A DNA stretch of 64,000 nucleotides from contig NZ_CP009287.1 of NCBI RefSeq assembly GCF_000758705.1, forward strand, positions 682,001 to 746,000. Direction: 5' to 3'. The DNA is from Paenibacillus graminis. Its GTDB lineage: Bacteria > Bacillota > Bacilli > Paenibacillales > Paenibacillaceae. Of the stretch, positions 22,904 through 31,152 are shown piece after piece. Under the pieces are notes generated by a model, which ran no database searches, was not told the origin of the DNA, and saw only the letters and a list, made by a program, of their open reading frames with translations. The position numbers and the translations under genes were made by a program. Position 1 is the stretch's first letter. The number at the start of each line of letters is the position of its first letter.

Positions 22904-25336
22904 TTGTTCAACGATAAAGAGACTTTTAAAGAAGTGTTCCGCAAGACACTCATCGGGAAACTGGGCAAGCCGCTGGAGGAAGCATCGAATGCCGACATTT
23001 TCAATATTCTCGGCAACATGATCCGCGAAGATGCGGGGAAGAACTGGGCGGAGACCAACCAGAAGTTCAAGGCCGATAAGGATAAGCAGGTATACTATTT
23101 TTCCATGGAGTTTCTAATCGGCAGACTTCTCGGCAATAACCTCCTTAATATGGGTGTGCTTGAGGTTGTGCGTGACGGACTGGCGGAGCTGGGGTTCTCC
23201 CTCCGGGACGTGGAAGAGGAGGAAGCAGACGCGGGGCTTGGCAACGGCGGTCTGGGCCGTCTGGCTGCCTGCTTCCTGGATTCACTGGCTTCCTTGCAAT
23301 ATGCAGGGCACGGCTGTGGCATACGTTATAAGTATGGCCTCTTCGAGCAGAAAATCGTTGACGGGTATCAGGTGGAACTGCCCGATTACTGGCTGCAGAA
23401 TGATAACGTATGGGAAGTAAGACGGGAAGACAAGCAGGTGGAGGTGCGGTTCTGGGGGCATGTCGAGACGGGCGAAGAGAACGGTGAGCTGGTCTTCGAA
23501 CACAAAGACTATGAAGCTGTGCGTGCCGTTCCTTATGATGTTCCGGTCATCGGAGCAGACCGCAGACATGTGAATACCCTGCGCAACTGGAGCGCAGAGT
23601 CCATTACCCAGCCTTCGCGGATGTTTGGCTCCCTGGCTGGAAGTGACTACCACAAGTTTCTGGAATACAAGCGTTCGGTGGAATCGATCTCGGAGTTCCT
23701 CTATCCGGACGATTCGCAGTATGAAGGCAAGCTGCTCCGCTTGAAGCAGCAGTACTTCCTGTGCAGCGCCGGACTGCAGAGCATTCTGCGGACCTACAGC
23801 AAGACGGGGCTTGGCATTGAATCACTGCCGGACAAAGTGGCTCTGCATATCAATGACACGCATCCTACGCTGGTCATTCCGGAGCTGATGCGCATACTGA
23901 TGGATGTGCACGGGCTCGGCTGGGATCAGGCCTGGAGCATGACCACACGGATGGTCTCCTACACCAACCACACCATTCTCAGCGAAGCGCTGGAGAAATG
24001 GCCGATTGGCATGGTGCGGGAGCTGCTGCCGCGCATCTTCCTCATTATTGAGGAGATCAACGCCCGCTTCTGCGGTGAGCTGATGAGCAAATATCCGGGG
24101 GATCAGAACCGGATTAACCAAATGGCGATCATTCATGATGACCAGGTGCGCATGGCCCATCTGGCGATCGTAGCCAGCCATAGTGTGAATGGTGTGGCTG
24201 CGCTGCATACGGAAATTCTGCAGAAGCGCGAAATGCGCCTTTTCAATGAGATGTACCCGCACCGCTTCAACAACAAAACGAACGGCATCACCCACCGGCG
24301 GTGGCTGCTTCATGCCAACCCTGAGCTGGCCGGACTGATCAATGAATCCATCGGCACACGCTGGGTTCATCATCCGCAGGAGATGATCGGCCTGATCAAA
24401 TACAGCGAGGATGCTTCCTTCCAGCAGCAGGTGGCTGGCATTAAACGCCGCAATAAGCAGCGTCTGGCAGATTACATCTTCAGCAAGCATGGGATTCAGG
24501 TAGATCCCGACTCGATCTTTGATGTGCAGGTGAAACGACTGCATGCCTACAAGCGCCAGCTGCTGAATGTGCTTCATATTATGCACCTGTACAATCAGCT
24601 TAAGGATAACCCTTCCATGGATATGGTGCCGCGCACCTTTATCTTTGGAGCCAAGGCCGCACCAAGCTATCACCTGGCAAAGCGGATCATCAAGCTGATT
24701 AACACAGTCGCCGATGTTGTCAACAAGGACCCGGAGATCAAGGGCAAAATCCGCATCTTTTTCCTTGAAAATTATTCGGTGTCTCTGGCGGAAAAGATTA
24801 TTCCGGCTGCCGACGTCAGCGAGCAGATCTCTACAGCCAGCAAGGAAGCCTCCGGCACCGGCAACATGAAATTCATGATGAACGGTGCGCTGACCATCGG
24901 AACGATGGATGGAGCCAACGTGGAGATGCATGAAATGGTTGGGGACAACAACATGTTCCTGTTTGGCTTGCGTGCCGAGCAGGTAATGGATTATTACCAG
25001 TACGGGGGCTATCATGCACGTGATATTTACAACGGGGACGGCCGTGTAAAGGAAGTGCTGGACCAGCTGGTTACACCGGGTCCCATCTGCTGCAATACCC
25101 AGGAATTCGATACGCTGTACCAGTCGCTGATTGACAATAATGACGAGTTCTTCGTACTTAAGGACTTCGCTTCTTATGTCGAAACCCATGTCAATATTGA
25201 TCTGGCCTACCGGAATCAGAAGGAATGGCTGAAGAAGTCCATCATTAACATCGGGCATTCCGGCAAGTTTTCCAGCGACAATACGATTGCCCGCTATGCA
25301 TCCGAGATCTGGAATATCAGTCCGGTGCAGCTGTAG
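22904..25336 (+). CDS. glgP: Glycogen/starch phosphorylase
   Basis: An 810-residue alpha-glucan phosphorylase (GT35) that releases glucose-1-phosphate from glycogen. Motifs include YYFSMEFLIGRLLGNNL, GLGNGGLGRLAACFLDSLA, YGLFEQKIVDG, HINDTHPTL, RVSLAEKII-like YSVSLAEKIIPAADVSEQIS and the pyridoxal-phosphate lysine in EASGTGNMKFMMNGALTIGT. The start is a TTG at 22904 with CAGGAGGAACCCGCTG before it. Length is normal for the family. It closes a three-gene operon glgC-glgD-glgP; the usual glgA (synthase) and glgB (branching enzyme) genes are not in the window. A bidirectional terminator follows. Confidence 0.95.
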   Translation: MFNDKETFKEVFRKTLIGKLGKPLEEASNADIFNILGNMIREDAGKNWAETNQKFKADKDKQVYYFSMEFLIGRLLGNNLLNMGVLEVVRDGLAELGFSLRDVEEEEADAGLGNGGLGRLAACFLDSLASLQYAGHGCGIRYKYGLFEQKIVDGYQVELPDYWLQNDNVWEVRREDKQVEVRFWGHVETGEENGELVFEHKDYEAVRAVPYDVPVIGADRRHVNTLRNWSAESITQPSRMFGSLAGSDYHKFLEYKRSVESISEFLYPDDSQYEGKLLRLKQQYFLCSAGLQSILRTYSKTGLGIESLPDKVALHINDTHPTLVIPELMRILMDVHGLGWDQAWSMTTRMVSYTNHTILSEALEKWPIGMVRELLPRIFLIIEEINARFCGELMSKYPGDQNRINQMAIIHDDQVRMAHLAIVASHSVNGVAALHTEILQKREMRLFNEMYPHRFNNKTNGITHRRWLLHANPELAGLINESIGTRWVHHPQEMIGLIKYSEDASFQQQVAGIKRRNKQRLADYIFSKHGIQVDPDSIFDVQVKRLHAYKRQLLNVLHIMHLYNQLKDNPSMDMVPRTFIFGAKAAPSYHLAKRIIKLINTVADVVNKDPEIKGKIRIFFLENYSVSLAEKIIPAADVSEQISTASKEASGTGNMKFMMNGALTIGTMDGANVEMHEMVGDNNMFLFGLRAEQVMDYYQYGGYHARDIYNGDGRVKEVLDQLVTPGPICCNTQEFDTLYQSLIDNNDEFFVLKDFASYVETHVNIDLAYRNQKEWLKKSIINIGHSGKFSSDNTIARYASEIWNISPVQL

Positions 25337-25387
25337 GCGGAACCGCCGGGTATCCGGGGGAAAAACTTGACCCGCAACCCGGCACAC

Positions 25388-25434
25388 AAAAGACCTTCAC
25401 CAGCACAGAGGATTCTGAGCGGTGAAGGTCTTTT
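25388..25434. terminator. Bidirectional terminator between glgP and the fRMsr gene
   Basis: AAAAGACCTTCACC ... GGTGAAGGTCTTTT, a 14-bp perfect stem with A- and T-runs, between two convergent genes. Confidence 0.88.
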
Positions 25435-25452
25435 GCCTGTCCGGGAAAAAAG

Positions 25453-25935
25453 TCAGCAGATAACTTCGGCAACCATTCCGGCGAACCTTTCGAGGAAACG
25501 CCGTTCTTCATCATCGAAACGGTGCTTGATTGGGCTGTCTATATCGAGTACACCCAGCAGGCGGTCGCCTTGGATCAGCGGGACGACGATTTCGCTATTG
25601 GAAGCTTCGTCACAGGCAATATGTCCAGGGAAGGCATGTACATCGCCAACGACCAGTGTGCGGCGCTCGCTTGCGGCTGTACCGCATACGCCCTTGCCCA
25701 GGGGGATGCGGATACATGCGGGCAAGCCCTGGAAGGGCCCAAGCACCAATTCCTTGCCGTCAAATAAGTAGAATCCGGCCCAATTGGTATCCGGCAGAGA
25801 GGTTTTTAGGAGTGCGGAGGCGTTGGCCAGATTGGCAATGGCATTCGGCTCGCCTTCCATCAGTGCGCCGAGCTGGCTTAGAACGGATTCGTACCGCTCG
25901 CTGCGTGTGCCGTCATAGGGCATGGCTTGAAACAT
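25453..25935 (-). CDS. GAF-domain free methionine-(R)-sulfoxide reductase (fRMsr)
   Basis: A 160-residue single GAF-domain protein. The three cysteines of free methionine-R-sulfoxide reductases are present: PACIRIPLGKGVCGTAA gives two, and the catalytic one is in FPGHIACDEASNSEIVVPL. TNWAGFYLF and LGVLDIDSP are further family marks. The enzyme reduces the R form of free methionine sulfoxide with thioredoxin as electron source, protecting against oxidation. Homologues are E. coli MsrC and B. subtilis YtsP. AGGAAGGTGATACTTC precedes the ATG on the minus strand. It is monocistronic, sharing a terminator with glgP. Confidence 0.92.
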   Translation of the reverse strand: MFQAMPYDGTRSERYESVLSQLGALMEGEPNAIANLANASALLKTSLPDTNWAGFYLFDGKELVLGPFQGLPACIRIPLGKGVCGTAASERRTLVVGDVHAFPGHIACDEASNSEIVVPLIQGDRLLGVLDIDSPIKHRFDDEERRFLERFAGMVAEVIC

Positions 25936-26175
25936 GAAGTATCACCTTCCTGTACGATAAATCAGCATAAATCCATAACTGTAACTAACAACATAGTACA
26001 GCCCGGCGGGATACGTCAAGCATTCCGGGGATTTTAACAGATTGTATAAATTTTACACCAGCAGTTTGGGGGCAACACCTTGCTTAGCTGCCAGATTTGG
26101 ATCATGTTTCCGAAATCTCTCCACAGGGTAATGCTGTTATAAATACCTAAGGCTTCAGGCCGGAAGGAGTGGAAT

Positions 26176-26475
26176 ATGCGCGCCGATGTACAAAATTTGT
26201 TCATAGGAATCCATATGCTGTACCATGCACATGAGAAGGATCTGACACTGACAGAGATGCTGCCGGAGCTGGAGAATCTGGGATACCGGGTGGCGGAACG
26301 CGAAGTGAAGCAGGAGCTGGAACGGCTCTCTCAGGAGAATTTCCTGACTGCCCATGGAGAGGCATACAGTCTTACCGGCACGGGAATTGAGGAGTTTAAG
26401 GCCATTCAGGAGAAGCTCAAGGTGCTGTGCACCGAGGTGTTGAAACCAGTCAAAGCAGCGGGGGCTTCAGGATAA
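26176..26475 (+). CDS. Small hypothetical protein, winged-helix-like
   Basis: A 99-residue soluble protein. Residues about 20-75 read like a winged helix (LTEMLPELENLGYRVAEREV, LERLSQENFLTAHGEAYSLT) and the tail is a single amphipathic helix rich in Lys and Glu. I cannot name a family; PadR-like and other small regulators share this organisation. CGGAAGGAGTGGAAT precedes the ATG. It stands alone between the fRMsr gene and a GNAT gene and has its own terminator-like hairpin. Confidence 0.65.
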   Translation: MRADVQNLFIGIHMLYHAHEKDLTLTEMLPELENLGYRVAEREVKQELERLSQENFLTAHGEAYSLTGTGIEEFKAIQEKLKVLCTEVLKPVKAAGASG

Positions 26476-26500
26476 TCCCGGGGCTGCGTTAGAATAAGAC

Positions 26501-26550
26501 AGCGTCTGTACCGGGTGGCAATCATTGCCCCTCGGCAGGCGCTATTTTTA
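26501..26550 (+). terminator. Terminator after the winged-helix-like gene
   Basis: AGCGTCTGTACCGGGTGGCA / TGCCCCTCGGCAGGCGCT, an extended imperfect stem around an ATCAT-type loop, followed by ATTTTTA. Confidence 0.65.
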
Positions 26551-26634
26551 TGCCGACAGAAAGTGGGCACACTTCACTTCAGAGAAAGGCTTTCATCTGA
26601 TGTATACTAAGAAGGTTGAAGGAGGAAGATTGCT

Positions 26635-27186
26635 GTGTATGTATCTGGTGGAGTAATTCCAGACCTGCCGGGAAAAAAGGTACAACTGCGTCCGCTGGAA
26701 GCGGGGCATGCGGCTGCACTGTACTCCGTCTGGTCCCATCCGCAGGTTAACCGCTGGCTGGCTGCGCCGCTGCTGTCTTCACCGCAGGAAGCTGAACAGC
26801 TGATCGCCCTTCTCCTGCAAATGTCCTGTGAGGAAGAAAGCCTGCGCTGGAGCATCATCGGGCCTGAAGGGTCCGTAATCGGCAGCTGCGGCTATAACAG
26901 CTGGCAGCTGCAGGGTGCTTACCGGGGGGAAATCGGCTGCGAGCTTCTGCCCGGTTACTGGGGGCTGGGATATATGCGGGAGGCCCTGGAACTGATGCTG
27001 GACTATGGCTTCGCCGTGATGGGCCTCAACCGGATCGAAGCATTCTGCCACCCGGACAACATCCGGGCGCAGCGGCTGTTTCAGTCGCTCGGGTTTCAGC
27101 GGGAAGGGCTGCTGCGTGAATACCGGCATACGGAAGCCGGATTCCAGGATGTTGTTCTGTATGCACTGCTGCGTGCCCCCAGATGA
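26635..27186 (+). CDS. GNAT family N-acetyltransferase (RimJ/RimL type)
   Basis: A 183-residue acetyltransferase. The family's acetyl-CoA region is visible as GEIGCELLPGYWGLGYMREAL (motif A; the usual RGQGxA is replaced by YWGLGY) and motif B as NRIEAFCHPDNIRAQRLFQSLGFQREGLL, broken here over its length. This pattern is typical of RimJ/RimL-like enzymes acting on ribosomal proteins, peptides or small molecules; the substrate cannot be told. The GTG start at 26635 follows GAAGGAGGAAGATTGCT. An efflux-pump gene follows after 44 bases on the same strand. Confidence 0.88.
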   Translation: MYVSGGVIPDLPGKKVQLRPLEAGHAAALYSVWSHPQVNRWLAAPLLSSPQEAEQLIALLLQMSCEEESLRWSIIGPEGSVIGSCGYNSWQLQGAYRGEIGCELLPGYWGLGYMREALELMLDYGFAVMGLNRIEAFCHPDNIRAQRLFQSLGFQREGLLREYRHTEAGFQDVVLYALLRAPR

Positions 27187-27230
27187 TGAAGCGTTTGTTC
27201 TAATACATAGAGAGAGAGGATTTGGAGTCA

Positions 27231-28739
27231 TTGATATCACCAGGAACAAAAGAACGTAAGCTTATCTTGACCGGCGTTCTGCTGGCTACCTTTTTGGCAG
27301 CGATTGAAGGGACGGTTACCGGGCCCGCCGGACCGGCTATAGTGGGAGATTTTCAGGGGATGCAGTGGCTGAGCTGGATCTTTACCGCGTATTTGCTGGC
27401 TATGGCAGTGACAACGCCCATTTTCGGCAAGCTTAGTGACTTGATGGGCCGGAAGCCGGTGTTCATCGGCGGCGTTGCTGTATTTCTATTAGGCTCGCTG
27501 CTGTGCGGTGTGGCTCAGAGTATGGAGCAGCTGATTGTGTTTCGCGGTCTGCAGGGGATCGGAGCGGGTGCGCTGATTCCGATGACTTTTACCATTATAG
27601 GGGACATTTACAGCATTCAGGAACGGGCCAAAACCCAAGGGCTGCTTAGCTCTGTCTGGGGAATCTCTTCGCTGGTAGGCCCGCTGCTTGGCGGTTATGT
27701 TGTGGATTATTTGAGCTGGCGCTGGGTATTCGTGTTCAACCTGCCTTTTGGCCTGCTGTCCATTGTCTTCATCTCCCGTTTCCTGAAGGAAGAGAAAATA
27801 CGGCGCCAGGCGAAGCTTGATCTGCCGGGCGTGCTGCTGTTCGCAGCGGGGATGGGCGCACTTCTCTTCGGACTGACGACCGGGGGCCAGAACCTGCCGT
27901 GGACGTCTCCACTGCTGCTGTTCCTGTTAGCTGCTTCCGCCGCGGTATTGGTCATCTTCTGGAGGGTGGAGCGCCGTGCATCTGAGCCGATGCTGCCGCT
28001 CGGGCTATTTTCCATCCGTAATATTGCTGTTTCAACCGCTGCTAATCTGCTTGTCAGCACGTTGATTATCGGATTAACCACCTATGTGCCGCTGTGGGTG
28101 CAGGGAGTGTCCGGCGGGAGTGCAGCCCTGTCGGGTCTGCTGCTGGCTCCGATGTCGGTAGGCTGGGTGCTTGGCTCTTTCGCTGGCGGGAGAATGATTC
28201 TGCGCTCCGGTTCCCGTCAGACAGGCGTGCTGGGCCTTTCATTAATTGTACTGGGAGCCGGCGGCCTGGTATTTATGACAGCGGAATCCCCGCAGCTGCT
28301 GCTCCTCAGCCTGATGCTGGCCTGTGGCGTGGGTTTCGGTTATGCCTCTATCGTGTTCACCATTATTGCCCAGTCTTCCGTTGAGCATAGCCAGCGCGGT
28401 GCCTCTACAGCGCTGAATACCTTTACCCGTTCACTTGGACAGACGGTGGGGGTAGCGATTTTTGGCTCCTGGCTGAATTTGAATGTGAAGTGGCAGCTGG
28501 ATGGGGCGCCAGGCTCTCCTGAAGCTGGCACCGATATCAATCAGCTGCTTCATCCACAGGGGGAGAGCGCACTTTCAAGTGAAGCCTGGGGCAGCCTGAA
28601 AAGGGCGCTGGAAGGCGGTTTGCATTCGCTTTTCATAGTGATGGCAGTGTTCGCTGTCTTGTCGCTGCTGATTGCCTTTGGACTACGCAAAGGCTTGCCT
28701 TCATTGAAGGAGGAGCCTGCCGCTCTGAAGGAAGTTTAA
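27231..28739 (+). CDS. DHA2-type MFS multidrug efflux transporter
   Basis: A 502-residue membrane protein with about 14 hydrophobic segments, as in the EmrB/QacA family of drug:proton antiporters. Motif A is FGKLSDLMGRKPVF, motif B is the FRGLQGIGAGALIPM region, and motif C-like sequence is WGISSLVGPLLGGYVVD. The start is uncertain: TTG codons at 27222 and 27231 are both possible, and AGAGAGGA is better placed for 27231. A MarR regulator gene converges from the other side of a shared terminator. Substrates are unknown. Confidence 0.9.
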   Translation: MISPGTKERKLILTGVLLATFLAAIEGTVTGPAGPAIVGDFQGMQWLSWIFTAYLLAMAVTTPIFGKLSDLMGRKPVFIGGVAVFLLGSLLCGVAQSMEQLIVFRGLQGIGAGALIPMTFTIIGDIYSIQERAKTQGLLSSVWGISSLVGPLLGGYVVDYLSWRWVFVFNLPFGLLSIVFISRFLKEEKIRRQAKLDLPGVLLFAAGMGALLFGLTTGGQNLPWTSPLLLFLLAASAAVLVIFWRVERRASEPMLPLGLFSIRNIAVSTAANLLVSTLIIGLTTYVPLWVQGVSGGSAALSGLLLAPMSVGWVLGSFAGGRMILRSGSRQTGVLGLSLIVLGAGGLVFMTAESPQLLLLSLMLACGVGFGYASIVFTIIAQSSVEHSQRGASTALNTFTRSLGQTVGVAIFGSWLNLNVKWQLDGAPGSPEAGTDINQLLHPQGESALSSEAWGSLKRALEGGLHSLFIVMAVFAVLSLLIAFGLRKGLPSLKEEPAALKEV

Positions 28740-28772
28740 GTTATGTCTCCGGAAAAGCTGTTATAAGCACAC

Positions 28773-28816
28773 AAAACCGGCGGTGTCTCCCTTGAACAGG
28801 AGGGCACAGCCGGTTT
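28773..28816. terminator. Terminator between the MFS and MarR genes
   Basis: AAAACCGGCGGTGTCTCCCTT (positions 28773 on) pairs with AGGAGGGCACAGCCGGTTT around a GAAC loop. It lies between convergent genes. Confidence 0.7.
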
Positions 28817-28880
28817 CTGTCTGTATAAGCAAGGAATGCCTTGGAACGTGAAACGATTCACAACTGTTGTGGCCCTAATT

Positions 28881-29348
28881 CTACTTGCGGGGCAGCGGGG
28901 AGAGTTTCTCTGCCTGCAGGCCCATCTTCTTAAGCAGGGTAATCATCTGTTCCTTCTCTTCATCGCTGAGTCCGCTAAATGCCAGATGCAGCCGTTCGGA
29001 ATATTTCGGATACATTTCGTTCATTAGACGTTCGCCTTCTGAGGTTAACTCGGCAAAGATCACCCGCCGGTCGCTTGGACAGGGTTTGCGCTGCAGATAG
29101 CCGCGTTCTTCCAGCTTATCGATCACGTACGTAACGTTGCCGCTCTGGAGCAGCAGCTTGGCACCGATCTGCTGGATAGGCTGAGGCCCCTTGTAGTAGA
29201 GGACTTCCATGACAGCGAAGGCTGTAGGATTGAAGCCTTCAATCTTGCTTCCGGTTACGGCATGCTCGTTAATGCTCTTGAAAGACTTGGCAAAAACCCG
29301 GTACAAATGCAGTGTCAGTTGAGTGTCGCGTTCATAGGACTGTATCAT
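28881..29348 (-). CDS. MarR-family transcriptional regulator
   Basis: A 155-residue winged-helix regulator. The DNA-binding core reads LLLQSGNVTYVIDKLEERGY, then the wing QRKPCPSDRRVIFAELTSEG, with the DRR signature of MarR proteins. A cysteine sits in the wing (PCPSDRR), a place where thiol-based sensing could act. AGAGGTGGAGAAGC precedes the ATG. Upstream lies a dyad (29471-29514) and a dead MFS gene in divergent orientation. The intact MFS pump converges from the other side. Control of efflux is a reasonable inference. Confidence 0.9.
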   Translation of the reverse strand: MIQSYERDTQLTLHLYRVFAKSFKSINEHAVTGSKIEGFNPTAFAVMEVLYYKGPQPIQQIGAKLLLQSGNVTYVIDKLEERGYLQRKPCPSDRRVIFAELTSEGERLMNEMYPKYSERLHLAFSGLSDEEKEQMITLLKKMGLQAEKLSPLPRK

Positions 29349-29470
29349 GCTTCTCCACCTCTATTGTTAATCGTGCAGGTTGGCCTGCACGGTTTGGAAT
29401 CCTGATTTCGTTGATCTAGCTTTACAATACGTCAAAGAATGGATAATGAACATGTGATTTGTCACAATGA

Positions 29471-29514
29471 GCACACTTTTAATTATTAAAAATCAAACAA
29501 TTTTTTAAGTGTGC
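29471..29514. promoter_or_regulatory. AT-rich dyad upstream of marR
   Basis: GCACACTT ... AAGTGTGC, perfect 8-bp arms around an AT-rich centre that pairs further (TTAATT/AATTTT). It sits between marR and the decayed transporter gene and could be the regulator's operator. Confidence 0.4.
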
Positions 29515-29611
29515 ATAAAAGTGGTGAAAATTCTGGCCTCAACCTTCATCCGCCGCTGGAAGGAAACGGGGTTCAGCCTCAGGCACAGCAAGTAATTACA
29601 GCCGGGGTTCG

Positions 29612-30262
29612 ATGAATCCTCCTTTGCTATTCCTTATCATGTTACAGTAGATAACCACTCGGACGGGACCCGTAGTGCTTAGTGGAGTCGTAATGATTGT
29701 TGCTGCCCTGCTGGTGCTTCAAATTGGTGATTCCCAGACGGTTACTGTATTCCCGGAAATTCCGGAAGTGAACGCTGATTGCTGGGCTGGTGCATAGCCG
29801 CATGCGTTTTGGTACTTTGCTCTCTGCTTTGGCAGTGGGACGGTGGGGGAGCGGCAAACATCCGCTGGTGTTTATGGGAGCGGGTATCCTTCTTATGGGC
29901 TCCGTATTTGCGGGTGCCGCATTTGTGACCGTCACCGGACAGGCAGGCTTTTGCGTGAATATGATGCTGTTCCGGAGTCGGTGCATGTTTTGTGATTATA
30001 CCGTTCAACTCGCTGCTGAAGCGCCGCACGCCCGAAGCCTACACCGGCCGGGTATTCGGAATCGGCGGCAGCCTATACGAGTGCGGCGGTTATTCTTGGT
30101 CAAGCAGCCGGCGGGACACTCGTCACGGCTTCCGGACCAGCCGCAGCATTCTTTGTCTCGGGTGAGCTGTCCGCGCTGCTTGGAGCGGCGTTCCTCTTCC
30201 TGCGGACAGGAATCGAAAACCGGGACCAAGCGGCGCAAGAGCTTCAGCAATCCGCGGCTTAA
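29612..30262 (+). pseudogene. Decayed MFS transporter (MFS_3-like)
   Basis: Three reading frames carry consecutive pieces of one transporter. ATG 29612 gives NPPLLFLIMLQ, then an in-frame TAG at 29648-29650, then TGPVVLSGVVMIVAALLVLQ and more up to a stop near 29795. A second frame from about 29790 gives SALAVGRWGSGKHPLVFMGA and further membrane segments. A third frame from about 29990 gives FNSLLKRRTPEAYTGRVFGI, GQAAGGTLVTASGPAAAFFV and LLGAAFLFLRTGIEN, ending at TAA 30260. The RRTPEAYTGRVFG motif is typical of the MFS_3 exporters. The stop and at least two frame changes, plus loss of the N-terminal half, show it is dead. It lies divergent from marR. Confidence 0.78.
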
Positions 30263-30378
30263 CGCTGCTGTCGTCTGAACTGGGCTGGTACACGCTGGCT
30301 GAGGGTGATATGATCGGATTACCGGAGTGTGGATCCGGCACTACCAATGCTATTATTGTTTAGGAGATGGAGAGCTGT

Positions 30379-31152
30379 ATGGAAGAAACGGAAGCACCGC
30401 AGGGGCAGGAGCTAGAAGCAGCCGGAGACAGTGAACAGGAGAATGCGGAGCGGGAGACTGTACTGGATGTCTATATTGAAGAAGCCGGTTATGAAGCTGG
30501 CGACAGGAGAATAACCAATATCTCCTTCCAAGTGCAGCAAGGGCAGCTGCTGGGCTTAATCGGCCCGAACGGAGCCGGGAAGAGCACCACCATTAAGACA
30601 CTGCTTGGGCTGCTGAAGCATGCCAAAGCCCAGGTGAAGCTCGGCGGAGCGAACAAGTCTTATGCCTACGTGCCGGAGCAGCCGGTATTCTATGAGGATC
30701 TCACCCTGTGGGAGCATCTGGATTTGGCTGCTGCCGCGTATGGTTTGTCCTATGAGACTTTTGAGGCTACTGCAGAGAAGCTTTTGTCGCAGTTTGGCAT
30801 GGAACAAGTGCGCAATGATCTTCCGGCAGGCTTCTCCAAGGGCATGAAGCAAAAAATGATGCTGATGCTGGGCTTCCTGGTCCAGCCTGACATTTATATT
30901 GTGGACGAGCCGTTCATCGGACTGGACCCGCGTGCCACCAAGGATTTCCTGCGGCTGCTGGAAGCGGAGCGCAGGCGCGGAGCCGGGGTGCTGATGTCCA
31001 CGCACGTGCTGGACACCGCCGAGAAGATCTGTGACAGCTTTGTGCTGATCTCTGGAGGGAGAATGACAGCTACGGGTACACTGGAAGACATCCGCACCCA
31101 GGCGGGATTGCCGGAGGCGTCGTTGTTTGATTGCTTCGATGAATTGACATGA
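30379..31152 (+). CDS. ecsA: ABC transporter ATP-binding protein EcsA
   Basis: A 257-residue ABC ATPase. Walker A is LIGPNGAGKSTTIKTLLGLL, the Q-loop follows in AYVPEQPVFYEDLT, the signature is FSKGMKQKMMLML and Walker B is IYIVDEPFIGLDPRA, with the switch His in LMSTHVLD. The first 25 residues are an acidic extension (EETEAPQGQELEAAGDSEQE) not usual for EcsA. The ATG at 30379 is favoured because GATGGAGAG lies before it; the ATG at 30367 abuts GGAG directly. Its stop overlaps the next start (ATGA). The pairing with an EcsB-type permease identifies it. In Bacillus, Ecs affects secretion, competence and intramembrane proteolysis. Confidence 0.88.
   Translation: MEETEAPQGQELEAAGDSEQENAERETVLDVYIEEAGYEAGDRRITNISFQVQQGQLLGLIGPNGAGKSTTIKTLLGLLKHAKAQVKLGGANKSYAYVPEQPVFYEDLTLWEHLDLAAAAYGLSYETFEATAEKLLSQFGMEQVRNDLPAGFSKGMKQKMMLMLGFLVQPDIYIVDEPFIGLDPRATKDFLRLLEAERRRGAGVLMSTHVLDTAEKICDSFVLISGGRMTATGTLEDIRTQAGLPEASLFDCFDELT

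Noticed and set aside
23822..25387. A 521-codon ORF on the minus strand
   Set aside because: It is the antisense shadow of glgP, whose motifs are complete on the plus strand.
26501..26550. GGGTGGCA in a hairpin, reminiscent of a T-box antiterminator
   Set aside because: The T-box core and specifier structure are absent; the sequence is explained by a terminator.
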